Origin: DASQHW01 sp038238245
GTDB taxonomy: Bacteria; Actinomycetota; Acidimicrobiia; IMCC26256; PALSA-610
Reading direction: 5' to 3'
NCBI GenBank assembly: GCA_038238245.1
Contig: JBBRXX010000004.1
Location: forward strand, 1-64,000
Length of the DNA stretch: 64,000 bases
Shown: one piece after another, positions 26,215 to 35,040 of the stretch
Layout of the letters: each line of letters begins with the position of its first letter
Numbering within the stretch: position 1 is the first letter of the stretch
Program-made: the position numbers and the translations under genes
Notes under the pieces: generated by a model
What the model saw: only the letters and a program-made list of their open reading frames with translations
Told to the model about the DNA's origin: nothing
Database searches by the model: none

Positions 26215-27051
26215 GTGCCGTACGAGGTCTCGACGCCGGTCTTCGAAGGCCCGTTCGATCTTCTCCTGCACCTCATCCTCAAGGAAGAGGTGGACCTCTG
26301 GGAGATCTCGCTCGTCCCGATCGTCGACGCGTTCTGCGCCCAGGTCGCGCGGATGGATCACGTCGATCTCGAGGTGACGACCGAGTTCCTGCTGATCGCC
26401 GCGACCCTTGTCGACCTCAAGGCGCGGCGGCTGCTGCCCGGGCGTGACGACATCGACCTCGACGAGGAGCTGATGCGCTTCGAGGAGCGCGACTTCCTGC
26501 TCGCGCGCCTGCTCGAGTGCAAGACGTTCCAGGACGCGGCGAAGGTGCTGCACGAGCGACTCGTGGAAGCGAGGCGGTCCGTCGCCCGGACTGCAGGCCC
26601 GGAAGAGCCGTTCCGCTCGCTCGCGCCCGATCCGTTGGAACGCGTGCCGCTCGACACGCTGCTCGAAGCCGCGCGTCGTGGCCTCCTGCCGAAGCCGGTC
26701 GAGGAGGTGCAGACCGATCACGTCGCGCCGATCCGCGCGAGTGTGCGCGATGCGATCGAGACGGTGCTTGCGCTGCTGCCCGACCAGGGCGCGATCCGTT
26801 TCCGCGAGTTGACCTTCGGCGTCGACCACAAGCTGGAGATGATCGTTCGGTTCCTCGCGGTGCTCGAGCTGTTCAAGCAGGGCATCGTGGACCTGGAACA
26901 GGTCGAGCGCTTCGGCGAGCTCGTCGTCCGCCCGCTCGCGCCGGGAGAGCGCGTCGCGCTCGACCTCTCGTCGCTCGAAGAGTGGGGCGATGACGAACGC
27001 TCCGCGCCGAGGGCGACGCGCATCGAGGAGCACGCCGAGAGCGGGACCTGA
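26215..27051 (+). CDS. scpA: Segregation and condensation protein A
   Basis: The 278-aa kleisin of the SMC-ScpAB condensin begins YEVSTPVFEGPFDLLLHLILKEEVDLW, the characteristic N-terminal helical domain. It has TTEFLLIAATLVDLKARRLLP, and ends in a winged-helix domain (IRFRELTFGVDHKLEMIVRFLAVLELFKQ). It bridges the SMC heads during chromosome segregation. The stop overlaps the scpB ATG. Further in-frame start at 26194 is less likely given the promoter box. Confidence 0.93.
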   Translation: MPYEVSTPVFEGPFDLLLHLILKEEVDLWEISLVPIVDAFCAQVARMDHVDLEVTTEFLLIAATLVDLKARRLLPGRDDIDLDEELMRFEERDFLLARLLECKTFQDAAKVLHERLVEARRSVARTAGPEEPFRSLAPDPLERVPLDTLLEAARRGLLPKPVEEVQTDHVAPIRASVRDAIETVLALLPDQGAIRFRELTFGVDHKLEMIVRFLAVLELFKQGIVDLEQVERFGELVVRPLAPGERVALDLSSLEEWGDDERSAPRATRIEEHAESGT

Positions 27052-27683
27052 TGAGCGATCCGGAGATGCGGCGCGCGGTCGAGGCGATCGTGCTGGCCGC
27101 GACCGAACCGGTGCATCCGACGGTGATGGCGCAACTGCTCGAGCTGCCGGTCGACGAGATCGACGATCTGTGCCGCGAGCTCGCGGCCGGGTACGAAGCG
27201 CAGGGCCGTGGCTTCCAGATGGCACGCGTTGCCGGCGGGTACCGCTTCCAGACGCATCCCGACGCGTTCGCGTACGTCGAGCGTTTCGTGCTGGACGGCC
27301 AGACCGCGCGGTTGTCGGGTCCGGCGCTGGAGACGCTCGCGATCGTCGCTTACAAGCAACCGGTCTCTCGCGTGCAGCTGTCGGCGATCCGCGGGGTCAA
27401 CGTCGACGCGACGCTGAAGACGCTCGTCGCACGCGGGTACGTCGACGAACTCGGGCACGACACTTCGCCCGGGAACCCCGTGTTGTTCGGCACCACCCGG
27501 CTCTTCCTCGAGCGGCTCGGCCTCGACTCGCTGGACGAGCTTCCCGCACTCGCCGATTTCGTTCCCGATTCGTCGATCGTCGAGGCACTCGAGCGAGGGT
27601 TGCGACTCCCGTCCGAGCCCGAAGCCGCCACGTCGGACGACGAATCGGATGAGGGCCAGGCCGACCTCCCCGAAGAGGGTTGA
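27051..27683 (+). CDS. scpB: Segregation and condensation protein B
   Basis: The 210-aa protein has tandem winged-helix domains: RRAVEAIVLAATEPVHPTVMAQLLE at the start and the highly conserved ALETLAIVAYKQPVSRVQLSAIRGVN near residue 90. An acidic C-terminal tail follows. ScpB dimers bind ScpA and regulate SMC ATPase. It overlaps scpA by one base and rluB by four bases, so the three are one transcription unit. Confidence 0.94.
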   Translation: MSDPEMRRAVEAIVLAATEPVHPTVMAQLLELPVDEIDDLCRELAAGYEAQGRGFQMARVAGGYRFQTHPDAFAYVERFVLDGQTARLSGPALETLAIVAYKQPVSRVQLSAIRGVNVDATLKTLVARGYVDELGHDTSPGNPVLFGTTRLFLERLGLDSLDELPALADFVPDSSIVEALERGLRLPSEPEAATSDDESDEGQADLPEEG

Positions 27684-28426
27684 CCGACGGCGAGCGCCTG
27701 CAGAAGGTGATGGCGCGCGCGGGCGTCGGTTCGCGACGAGTGTCCGAGGAACTGATCGCCGCCGGTCGCGTCACCGTGAACGGTGACGTCGCGGTGCTGG
27801 GACGGCGCGTCGACCCGGCGCACGACCATGTCGCGCTCGACGGTGTGCCGGTGGTCGTCGACAGCGCGCTCGTGCACTGGCTGCTGAACAAGCCCGCGGG
27901 CTATGTCACCACCGCGCACGATCCGCAAGGACGCGCGACGGTGTTCGATCTCGTCCCGGCGGACCCGCGTGTCTTCTCGGTCGGGCGACTCGACCTCGAC
28001 ACCGAAGGCTTGTTGGTGATGACGAACGACGGCGACCTCGCGCAGCTGCTCAGCCACCCGAGCCACGGCGTCGAGAAGGAGTACTTCGCCGAGGTCGAGG
28101 GCACCCCGGCCGCGAGCGCCTTGCGCGCGTTGCGCGAAGGCATCGACCTGGAGGACGGTCGCACGCAACCGGCGCGGGTGCGCCTGGTGCAGGAGTCGGA
28201 CCGCGGGACATCCGCGTTGGAGATCGTCGTGAAGGAGGGCCGCAAACGCATGGTGCGCCGCATGTGCTCGACGGTCGGGCATCCGGTGCGGCGTCTCGTA
28301 CGCACGCGCATCGGCCCCGTCCGCGACGCGAGGCTCGCACCCGGCACGTGGCGCGTGCTGCGGCCCGACGAGGTGCGAGGCCTGTACGCAGCCGCACTCG
28401 ACCGGCCCGCTCGCGCCGCCGAGTAA
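27680..28426 (+). CDS. rluB: 23S rRNA pseudouridine synthase, RluB/RsuA family
   Basis: The 248-aa protein has an N-terminal S4 domain (ERLQKVMARAGVGSRRVSEELI) and the RsuA-family catalytic motif VGRLDLDTEGLLVMTNDG, whose first Asp is the nucleophile. KPAGYVTTAHDPQGR precedes it and VKEGRKRMVRRMCSTVGHPV follows. It isomerises a uridine in 23S rRNA. The TTG start overlaps the scpB stop and the first conserved residues follow directly. Confidence 0.93.
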   Translation: MTDGERLQKVMARAGVGSRRVSEELIAAGRVTVNGDVAVLGRRVDPAHDHVALDGVPVVVDSALVHWLLNKPAGYVTTAHDPQGRATVFDLVPADPRVFSVGRLDLDTEGLLVMTNDGDLAQLLSHPSHGVEKEYFAEVEGTPAASALRALREGIDLEDGRTQPARVRLVQESDRGTSALEIVVKEGRKRMVRRMCSTVGHPVRRLVRTRIGPVRDARLAPGTWRVLRPDEVRGLYAAALDRPARAAE

Positions 28427-28429
28427 CGT
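28424..28429 (+). promoter_or_regulatory. -10 box TAACGT, probable leaderless aroH start
   Basis: TAACGT overlaps the rluB stop codon and is followed by eight bases and the aroH GTG. It would give the aroH-tyrA-aroA-cmk-plsC run its own internal promoter. Confidence 0.55.
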
Positions 28430-28437
28430 GAGCGCCC

Positions 28438-28800
28438 GTGAGATTGCTGGCCTTGCGGGGCGCGACAACCTGCGATGACGACTCGAAAGAGGAGATCGAT
28501 CGCAAGACGCAGGCGCTCGTGAACGAGATGCTCGAGCGCAACGCGGTGCTGCACGACGACCTCGTGAGCATCATCTTCACGGCGACCGACGACCTCACTG
28601 CCGAGTTCCCGGCCACTGCGGCGCGTGCGCTCGGACTCGGCGATGTGCCGCTCCTGTGTGCTCGCGAGCTCAACATCGGCCACGGGATGAAGAGGACCAT
28701 TCGCGTGCTCATGCACTTCTACGGCGACCAGACGCGCAAGGAGCTGCACCACGTGTATCGCGAAGGCGCGCGCTCGCTGCGCGACGACCTTCCTGAGTAG
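28438..28800 (+). CDS. aroH: Chorismate mutase, AroH class
   Basis: The 120-aa protein matches the monofunctional trimeric AroH type: LALRGATTCDDDSKEEIDRKTQALVNEML at the N-terminus, the FTATDDLTAEFPATAAR segment, and PLLCARELNIGHGMKRTIRVLMHF, holding the active-site Arg and Cys positions. It converts chorismate to prephenate, directly upstream of the dehydrogenase gene. The GTG fits a leaderless -10 box. Clustering with tyrA and aroA makes an aromatic amino-acid module inside the scp-cmk operon. Confidence 0.92.
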   Translation: MRLLALRGATTCDDDSKEEIDRKTQALVNEMLERNAVLHDDLVSIIFTATDDLTAEFPATAARALGLGDVPLLCARELNIGHGMKRTIRVLMHFYGDQTRKELHHVYREGARSLRDDLPE

Positions 28801-28806
28801 CGGCTG

Positions 28807-29892
28807 ATGCGGGTCGCCGTCATCGGCACGGGCCTCGTCGGTGGCTCGATCGGCCTCGCGCTCGCCGGGCTCGGCCACGAGGTGGTCGGCTACGACCACG
28901 ACGCCGATCGGCTCGCCCGTGCGAAGGGGCTGGGTGCGATCGACGAGGTTGCCGTGCATCTCGAAGACGCGGCGCGCGGCGCCGACGTCGTGTTCGTCGC
29001 GGTGCCGGTCGGCGCGATCGTCGACGTCGTCGTCGGCGCGCTCGACGCCGGTGCGGGTCTCGTCACCGACGTCGGCTCGGTGAAGGGGCCGGTCGTCGCC
29101 GCGGTCGAACGCGCCCGGCCGGACACGGCGGCCCGATTCCTCGGCGGTCACCCGATGGCCGGATCCGAGCAGGACGGCATCGACGCGGCGCGCCGCGATC
29201 TGTTCGTCGGCTCGACGTGGGTGCTGACGCCGACGCCCGCGACCGACGACGACGCCCATACTCGGCTGCGAAATCTGCTGCGGTCCTTCGATGCCGAGGT
29301 CGTCGCGGTGAAGCCCGAGGATCACGATGTGCTCGTGGCCCTCGTGAGTCACGTGCCCCAGCTCGCGTCGTCGACGTTGATGGATGTCGCCACCGCGCAC
29401 GAGGAAGAGCACCGCGCGCTGCTGCGGCTCGCGGCCGGGGGTTTCCGCGACATGACGCGCATCGCCGCGAGTCATCCCGCGATCTGGCTCGACATCCTGA
29501 CGTCCAATCGCGACGCGATCCTCACCGGCCTCGACGCGTACCTCGAAGCACTCGGCGCGGCGCGAAAGCTCGTCGCGAGTGGGGATCGGGAGGGGCTCGA
29601 CGCGTTGCTGGCACGCGCGAGCGCGGCGCGCCGCAACCTTCCCGTCGGTGCCGCGGTCGCGGGCGACCTGGTGGAGCTACGCATTCCGGTGCCCGACCGT
29701 CCGGGGGTGATGGGAGAGGTGTTGACGCTCGCGGGCCGGCTCGGCGTGAACGTGGCCGACATCGAGGTCGCGCACTCTCTCGAAGGTGGGGCCGGGGTGC
29801 TCGTGGTTGTCGTCGCCGCGGCCGACGCCGACGGTTACGAAGCGGGCCTGCACGACGCCGGATACCGCACCGCGCGCACGGAGCTGTCATGA
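28807..29892 (+). CDS. tyrA: Prephenate dehydrogenase with C-terminal ACT domain
   Basis: The 361-aa protein has a Rossmann N-terminus (VAVIGTGLVGGSIGLALAGL), the TDVGSVKGPV loop, GGHPMAGSEQDGIDAA with the catalytic His, and an all-helical dimer domain. A C-terminal ACT domain (about 285-361, LRIPVPDRPGVMGEVLTLA) probably gives feedback inhibition by tyrosine. It oxidises prephenate to 4-hydroxyphenylpyruvate. It starts 6 nt after aroH and overlaps aroA (ATGA). Confidence 0.94.
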   Translation: MRVAVIGTGLVGGSIGLALAGLGHEVVGYDHDADRLARAKGLGAIDEVAVHLEDAARGADVVFVAVPVGAIVDVVVGALDAGAGLVTDVGSVKGPVVAAVERARPDTAARFLGGHPMAGSEQDGIDAARRDLFVGSTWVLTPTPATDDDAHTRLRNLLRSFDAEVVAVKPEDHDVLVALVSHVPQLASSTLMDVATAHEEEHRALLRLAAGGFRDMTRIAASHPAIWLDILTSNRDAILTGLDAYLEALGAARKLVASGDREGLDALLARASAARRNLPVGAAVAGDLVELRIPVPDRPGVMGEVLTLAGRLGVNVADIEVAHSLEGGAGVLVVVVAAADADGYEAGLHDAGYRTARTELS

Positions 29893-31187
29893 CGCTGCCG
29901 ACCGAGATCTCCACGGGTGGCGTGCGGCCGCTGCGGGGCCGGTTGCGGCTGCCCGGTGACAAGTCGATCTCGCACCGCGCGTTGATGTTCGCAGCGCTCG
30001 CCGACGGTCGCAGCACGATCATGCACCTCGCGACCGGCGCCGACGTGCACGCCACCCGGTCGGCCCTCGAGCAGCTCGGCGTGCACGTGCGGGCGCGAGG
30101 CGAAACGGTCGTCGTGCAGAGCGCGGGCGTCGACGCGTGGACAGAACCGGTCGACGTGCTCGACTGCGAGAACAGTGGCACCGCGATGCGGATCCTGGCT
30201 GGTCCGCTCGCGGGCCGGCCGTTCCTGTCGGTGCTGACCGGCGACGCGTCGTTGCGGCAGCGGCCGATGGCGCGCGTCGTGCGCCCGCTGCGCGCGATGG
30301 GCGCCGAGATCGACGGCCGTGACGATGGCTCGCTTGCACCACTCGTGATCCGCGGCAAGCCATTGCGCGGCGTGCGTCACGAGCTGGCGATTGCCAGCGC
30401 ACAAGTGAAGTCCGCGCTCCTGCTCGCGGGCCTGCAGGCCGACGGCACGACCGAGGTGGTGTCGCCCGCACTGAGCCGCGATCACACCGAGCGCATGCTC
30501 AGGGCGTTGGGCGCGCCGCTCGAAGCCGACGGGCTCACAGTGCGCGTGCGTCAGGGTGCGCCACATGCCTTCGAGCTCGATGTGCCGGGCGACCCGTCGT
30601 CGGCGGCGTTCTTCGCGGTCGCGGCTGCGATCACACCGGGCTCCGACCTCGTCCTCGAGGACATGTCCGCCAATCCGACCCGACTCGGCTTCGTCGAGGT
30701 GCTGCGACGGATGGGCGCGGAGATCGAGCTGCACGTGAAAGGGGACGCCGTCGGTGAGCCCGTGGGTGATCTGCACGTACGTGCATCGACGCTCACCGGC
30801 ACGACGATCGCCGGCGACGAGATCCCTACTGTCCTCGACGAGATCCCTGCGCTCGCGATCGCGGCGGCGTTCGCCGACGGCGTCACCGACATTCGCGACG
30901 CCGCCGAGCTCGTGGTGAAAGAGAGCAATCGCATCGGCACGCTCGAACAAGAGCTCACCGAGCTGGGTATCGGCGTCGAGGCGCGCGCCGACGGGCTGTC
31001 GATCCGGGGCGGGCGGCCACGCCGCGGGCAGTTCAAGAGCCACGGCGACCATCGCATCGCGATGGCGCTCGCCGTCGCCGGCAATGCGCTCGACGGCGAG
31101 TCGACGGTGCGCGGCTGGCGCATCGTGTCGTCGTCATATCCGGAATTCGCCGACGACCTCGCCCGGCTCACGGGCGCGACCACGTGA
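29889..31187 (+). CDS. aroA: 3-phosphoshikimate 1-carboxyvinyltransferase (EPSP synthase)
   Basis: The 432-aa enzyme joins shikimate-3-phosphate and PEP. The landmarks are RLPGDKSISHRALMFAALADG, ENSGTAMRILAGPLAG, the RQRPMARVVRPL active-site Arg segment, LDEIPALAIAAAFADG, VKESNRIGTLEQEL and KSHGDHRIAMALAVAG. The glyphosate-site loop reads NSGTAMRI, in which the Gly of class I enzymes (NAGTAMRP) pairs with Ser and the usual Pro is Ile, so reduced glyphosate sensitivity is possible but untested. It overlaps both neighbours. Confidence 0.95.
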   Translation: MTLPTEISTGGVRPLRGRLRLPGDKSISHRALMFAALADGRSTIMHLATGADVHATRSALEQLGVHVRARGETVVVQSAGVDAWTEPVDVLDCENSGTAMRILAGPLAGRPFLSVLTGDASLRQRPMARVVRPLRAMGAEIDGRDDGSLAPLVIRGKPLRGVRHELAIASAQVKSALLLAGLQADGTTEVVSPALSRDHTERMLRALGAPLEADGLTVRVRQGAPHAFELDVPGDPSSAAFFAVAAAITPGSDLVLEDMSANPTRLGFVEVLRRMGAEIELHVKGDAVGEPVGDLHVRASTLTGTTIAGDEIPTVLDEIPALAIAAAFADGVTDIRDAAELVVKESNRIGTLEQELTELGIGVEARADGLSIRGGRPRRGQFKSHGDHRIAMALAVAGNALDGESTVRGWRIVSSSYPEFADDLARLTGATT

Positions 31188-31861
31188 TGCGCGAACGCCG
31201 TCCGCTCGTGATCGCGATCGACGGCCCTTCGGGATCCGGCAAGTCGACAGTGGCGCGGGGTGTCGCGAACGGCCTGGGCCTTCCCGTCCTCGATACGGGC
31301 GCGATGTACCGCGCAGTGACGTTCGCGGTTCTGCGCGCCGCCGCGCCTCTCGACGATCCCGAGGCGATCGCGGCGATCGCGCGCGCCGCGTCGATCGCGG
31401 TCGAAAAAGGTGTCACGACGCTCGACGGGCGCGACGTCAGTGGCGAGATCCGTGCGCCCGACGTCACGGCCGCAGTATCGGCGGTGTCCGCCCATCCGGC
31501 GGTGCGAGCAATTCTCGTCGGGCGGCAACGGGACTGGGTCGCGCACCACGGCGGCGGTGTCGTCGAGGGGCGCGACATCGGCACGGTGGTCTTTCCGGAC
31601 GCGCCGGTGAAGGTGTTCCTGATCGCAAGTGACGACGAGCGGGCCCGGCGCCGGCAACGCGACGAAGCCGCCGCCGACCGCGACGTCCCGATCGACGACG
31701 TCAAAGCCGCGCTTGGACGGCGCGACGCGATCGACAGCGCCCGGGCCGAGTCGCCGCTGCGCATCGCCGACGACGCGACCCTGGTGGACACGACCGGTGC
31801 CGACGTCGATACCGTGGTCGCCGACATCGTGAAGCGCGCGCATGCCGCGGAGGCGGGGTAG
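31187..31861 (+). CDS. cmk: Cytidylate kinase
   Basis: The 224-aa P-loop kinase phosphorylates CMP and dCMP. It has LVIAIDGPSGSGKSTVARGVA (Walker A), LDTGAMYRAVTFAVL, HHGGGVVEGRDIGTVVFPDA and the lid DDERARRRQRDE. The insert typical of bacterial CMP kinases is present. An in-frame GTG three bases upstream (31184) is an alternative start. The aroA stop overlaps the start and the plsC-like GTG overlaps the stop, consistent with one operon. Confidence 0.95.
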   Translation: MRERRPLVIAIDGPSGSGKSTVARGVANGLGLPVLDTGAMYRAVTFAVLRAAAPLDDPEAIAAIARAASIAVEKGVTTLDGRDVSGEIRAPDVTAAVSAVSAHPAVRAILVGRQRDWVAHHGGGVVEGRDIGTVVFPDAPVKVFLIASDDERARRRQRDEAAADRDVPIDDVKAALGRRDAIDSARAESPLRIADDATLVDTTGADVDTVVADIVKRAHAAEAG

Positions 31862-32496
31862 TGGTGCTCTACAGCGTGGTCCGCTGGATCGTCTCGGGCA
31901 GCTTGAAGCTCATGTTCAGGGCGAGAGTCCGGGGTCTCGACCAGCTTCCGAAACGGGGCGGCTACGTGATGGCGCCGTCGCACCGTTCGATGATGGACAT
32001 CCCGTTCGCGGGATGGCTCACGCGGCGCCGGCTGCGCTACATGGGCAAGCAGTCGCTGTTCGACATTCCGGTCATCGGCTGGCTGTTCACGGTCCTGGGC
32101 GGCTTCCCGGTGCAGCGAGACGGGACCGACCGCAAGGCACTACGCGAGTCGATCGCGATGCTCCAGGCCGGGGAGATCCTGCTCGTGTACCCGGAGGGCA
32201 CGCGTCAGCACGGCCCGAAGATCGAGGTGCTCCAGCCGGGCGCGGCGTACCTGGCGCTCCGGGCGGGCGTGCCGATCGTGCCGGTGGGCATCGCCGGCAC
32301 CGAGGAGATCCTGCGCGGTCATCGCTCCAAGATCCCGCATTTTGGTCGCATCGCGGTCGTGGTGGGCGAGCCGATCGTCCCCGAGGTGCGCGCGTCGGGC
32401 CTCGTCCCCCGCGCCGAAGTCGACGCGCTCACCGTGCGCCTGCACGAGGCGGTGCAACAGGTGTTCGACGAGGCCTCCCGGCTCCGCAACAGTTAG
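31861..32496 (+). CDS. plsC: 1-acylglycerol-3-phosphate O-acyltransferase (PlsC family)
   Basis: The 211-aa protein has the acyltransferase motifs: HRSMMDIPFAGW (H-x(4)-D, residues near 40), GGFPVQRDGTDRKALRESI, and LVYPEGTRQHGPKIE (the E-G-T motif), with VPIVPVGIAGTEEI after. An N-terminal hydrophobic helix anchors it. It makes phosphatidic acid or acylates another lysolipid. The gene starts at the last base of the cmk stop. A hairpin immediately downstream probably ends the operon. Confidence 0.9.
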   Translation: MVLYSVVRWIVSGSLKLMFRARVRGLDQLPKRGGYVMAPSHRSMMDIPFAGWLTRRRLRYMGKQSLFDIPVIGWLFTVLGGFPVQRDGTDRKALRESIAMLQAGEILLVYPEGTRQHGPKIEVLQPGAAYLALRAGVPIVPVGIAGTEEILRGHRSKIPHFGRIAVVVGEPIVPEVRASGLVPRAEVDALTVRLHEAVQQVFDEASRLRNS

Positions 32497-32540
32497 GTTT
32501 TTGCGAGCAACGGCGACACAGAGTGGCGCGTCGCAAAAAC
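32497..32540. terminator. Bidirectional terminator between plsC and ispH
   Basis: GTTTTTGCGA (32497-32506) and TCGCAAAAAC (32531-32540) are exact inverted repeats separated by 24 nt. The T-run on one arm and A-run on the other give a U-tract in either direction, between two convergent genes. Confidence 0.75.
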
Positions 32541-32549
32541 CCACGTAGG

Positions 32550-33626
32550 TCACTCGCTGAGGCCGGCGAGCACGTGCGACGCGTCGAGGGCGCGATCGTC
32601 GGTGAACGGCCCGTGGCTCGTGCGGGCGCGCGTCGGGTCGCCGCCGAGCACGAGCGCGGCGACCGCGTCGAGGGCGGGAATCAGCTCGCGGAGCTCGCGG
32701 GGCGGCGGGAAGTACTCGTCCTCGTCGGTGACGCGCACGCGATCGACGCCGTCGCTCGGTGCGAGCCGGGCGATCACCGCGTCCACGAGCTCTTCGGGCG
32801 CACTCGCGCCGGCCGTGACGCCGACGATGCGCGCGTCGCCGATCGCGTCGAGATCGAGCTCGTCGGGCCCGTCGACACGCAACACATTGGCGCACCCGGC
32901 TTCACGAGCGACCTTGGTCAACGCGATCGTGTTCGACGAGTTCGCGCTGCCGATGACGACGACCGCGTCCGCCTTCTGCGCGATCTCGGTGAGCGCCTCC
33001 TGGCGGTTGGTCGTCGCAAAGCACAAGTCGTTCCGCGACGCGGTCCACACGGACGGGAACTGTTGGCGCGTCTGTTCGAGCACGGCGGACCACTCGTTCT
33101 GCGCGAGCGTCGTCTGGGCCAGTACCGCAACCCGTTCGGGATCGCCGACACCCGCCGCCGCTCCGGCGAGATCGTCGAGGCGCTCGACGAGACGGATCGC
33201 GTCGGGCGCGACCGCGATGGTGCCGACCGCTTCGTCGTGGCCGGCATGCCCGACGTACAAGATCGTGAAGCCCTTACGGGCGCGGACCTTGGCCTCGTGG
33301 TGCACCTTGGTGACGAGCGGGCAGACCGCGTTGACGACGTAGCGGCCGTGCGCCCGCGCCGCGTCGACGACGTCGGGCGCGGAACCGTGGGCAGACAGCA
33401 TGAGCGGCGCGCCGGGCGGTACCGCCGAGACGTCGTCGATGAAGATCACGCCCTGATCGCGGAAGCGGTCGACGACCAACCGGTTGTGCACGATCTCGTG
33501 GTAGCAGTACACGGGGGGCTCGAACGCCCGCACCATCCAGGCGAGTGCCTTGATCGCCATCTCGACGCCGGCGCAGAATCCACGCGGCTCGGCGAGCAAT
33601 ACCTTCTCCACGGGCACGGGAACCAC
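32550..33626 (-). CDS. ispH: 4-hydroxy-3-methylbut-2-enyl diphosphate reductase
   Basis: The 358-aa iron-sulfur enzyme makes IPP and DMAPP in the MEP pathway. The three cluster cysteines are in AEPRGFCAGVEMAIKAL, NAVCPLVTKVH and RNDLCFATTNRQ. EIVHN carries the conserved His, AHGSAPDV a second, and GSANSSNTIAL the substrate loop. Candidate GTG starts are 33626, 33617 and 33611; the first is chosen without strong support. It is divergent from the radical-SAM gene with a 25-nt gap. Confidence 0.93.
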   Translation of the reverse strand: MVPVPVEKVLLAEPRGFCAGVEMAIKALAWMVRAFEPPVYCYHEIVHNRLVVDRFRDQGVIFIDDVSAVPPGAPLMLSAHGSAPDVVDAARAHGRYVVNAVCPLVTKVHHEAKVRARKGFTILYVGHAGHDEAVGTIAVAPDAIRLVERLDDLAGAAAGVGDPERVAVLAQTTLAQNEWSAVLEQTRQQFPSVWTASRNDLCFATTNRQEALTEIAQKADAVVVIGSANSSNTIALTKVAREAGCANVLRVDGPDELDLDAIGDARIVGVTAGASAPEELVDAVIARLAPSDGVDRVRVTDEDEYFPPPRELRELIPALDAVAALVLGGDPTRARTSHGPFTDDRALDASHVLAGLSE

Positions 33627-33639
33627 CCTATCCAGCCCG

Positions 33640-33645
33640 TAGTCT
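33640..33645 (+). promoter_or_regulatory. -10 box TAGTCT, probable leaderless start of DUF512 gene
   Basis: TAGTCT is followed by six bases and ATG 33652, with no ribosome-binding site in the 25-nt divergent gap to ispH. Confidence 0.6.
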
Positions 33646-33651
33646 GTTCGG

Positions 33652-35040
33652 ATGCTCGCCGCTCGTGTGCAAACCGTCGCGCCCGGATCGCCGGCTGCGC
33701 GCGCGGGCGTGCTCGCGGGGGACGAGGTGACGAGCGTGAACGGCGAACCGGTACGTGACGTGATCGCGTACCAGCTGCACGTTGACGGCCCGCACGTCGA
33801 TCTCGAGCTTCGCCGGGGCGGCCTCGAGCGCAGTGTCGTGATCGACAAGCCGGATGGTTCGCCACTCGGCGTCGAGCTCACGAGCGCGGTCTTCGACCGG
33901 GTGCAAACGTGCGACAACCACTGCCCGTTCTGCTTCATCTATCAGCTGCCCAAGGGCATGCGCCGCAGCCTGTACCTGAAGGACGACGACTACCGGCTGT
34001 CGTTCCTCTACGGAAACTTCACGACGCTCACACGTTTCACGGAGGCCGACCTCGAGCGCGTGCTGACCGAGCGGCTCAGCCCGTTGTATGTGAGCATCCA
34101 CGCGACCGATCCCGACGTTCGCACCCGGCTCCTGCGCAACCGGCGCGGCGCGACGTCGTTGCGGTGGTTGGAGCTGTTGCTCGACGCCGGCGTCGAGATC
34201 CACGGCCAGGTCGTGGTGTGCCCGGGGATCAACGACGGCGGCGTGCTCGACGACACGATGCTCGGGGTGCTCGACCGGTTTCCCCGGCTCGCGACCGTGG
34301 GCGTCGTCCCGCTCGGTGTGAGTGCGCACTCGAACGAAGCGGAGATGCGCGAGCACACGCGCGACGAGGCGCGCGCCGTCGTCGACATCGTCGAGCGGTG
34401 GCAAGCCCGGTTCGTCGCGGCGCTGGGCCACCGCGTCGTGTACGTCTCCGACGAGTACTACCTGCTCGCCGGGCGACCGTTCCCCGCGCTCGACGCCTAC
34501 GACGGCTGCCCGCAGCACGAGAACGGCATCGGGATGGCGCGCACGTTCGAGTCGGAGGTGCGCGCCGCGCTCGCCGGCAACGAGGTCGAGCCGACCGGTG
34601 TGCGCTCCGGCTTCTTCGCCTGGGTCGACGGCGCCCCCGCCGACGGCTACCGCGCCCCCACCCTGTCCCAACAGATTGGACGCTCAACCCGCCCCAGGCG
34701 GGCTGAGCGTCCAAACCCAAGACAAAAAACCTTCGTCCTCACGGGCGAGCTGGGCGCGCCCGTGCTCGAGCCGTTGCTCGCGGAACTGCCCGGCGCGCCG
34801 AACCTACTGACGGTCCCGAACCGGTTCTTCGGCGGTAACATCGGGGTGACCGGGCTGCTGACCGGCGCGGACGTCGCGGCCGCGCTCACCGACGCGCCCG
34901 ACGAAGCGCGATACCTCATGCCCGACGTCGTGTTGTCGCGCGGCAAGTTCCTCGACGGCACCACGGTGGGAGCATTGCCCCGGCGGGTCGAGATCGTGCC
35001 CACCGACGGCGCATCCCTCGTGAAGGCACTGACCCGATGA
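33652..35040 (+). CDS. DUF512 family PDZ-radical SAM protein
   Basis: The 462-aa protein has an N-terminal PDZ-like domain (about residues 1-75, VAPGSPAARAGVLAGDEVTSVNG). A radical-SAM-type segment follows (VQTCDNHCPFCFIYQLPKGMR, with a Cys cluster near 87-94), then NFTTLTRFTEADLERVL and HATDPDVRTRLLRN. The C-terminal DUF512 domain ends near 440. The family is widespread beside der but its reaction is not established. Residues about 341-356, between the second and third parts, are encoded by a strong palindrome and look like an insertion. The stop overlaps the der start (ATGA). Confidence 0.88.
   Translation: MLAARVQTVAPGSPAARAGVLAGDEVTSVNGEPVRDVIAYQLHVDGPHVDLELRRGGLERSVVIDKPDGSPLGVELTSAVFDRVQTCDNHCPFCFIYQLPKGMRRSLYLKDDDYRLSFLYGNFTTLTRFTEADLERVLTERLSPLYVSIHATDPDVRTRLLRNRRGATSLRWLELLLDAGVEIHGQVVVCPGINDGGVLDDTMLGVLDRFPRLATVGVVPLGVSAHSNEAEMREHTRDEARAVVDIVERWQARFVAALGHRVVYVSDEYYLLAGRPFPALDAYDGCPQHENGIGMARTFESEVRAALAGNEVEPTGVRSGFFAWVDGAPADGYRAPTLSQQIGRSTRPRRAERPNPRQKTFVLTGELGAPVLEPLLAELPGAPNLLTVPNRFFGGNIGVTGLLTGADVAAALTDAPDEARYLMPDVVLSRGKFLDGTTVGALPRRVEIVPTDGASLVKALTR
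34676..34714. repeat. 18-bp-arm palindrome inside the DUF512 gene
   Basis: The arms 34676-34693 and 34697-34714 pair at 17 of 18 positions around a CCA loop (one A-C mismatch). The element keeps the reading frame, adding a short basic peptide with GRSTRPRRAER between two family-conserved segments. It resembles an intragenic palindromic element or a terminator-like hairpin captured within a gene. Confidence 0.8.
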
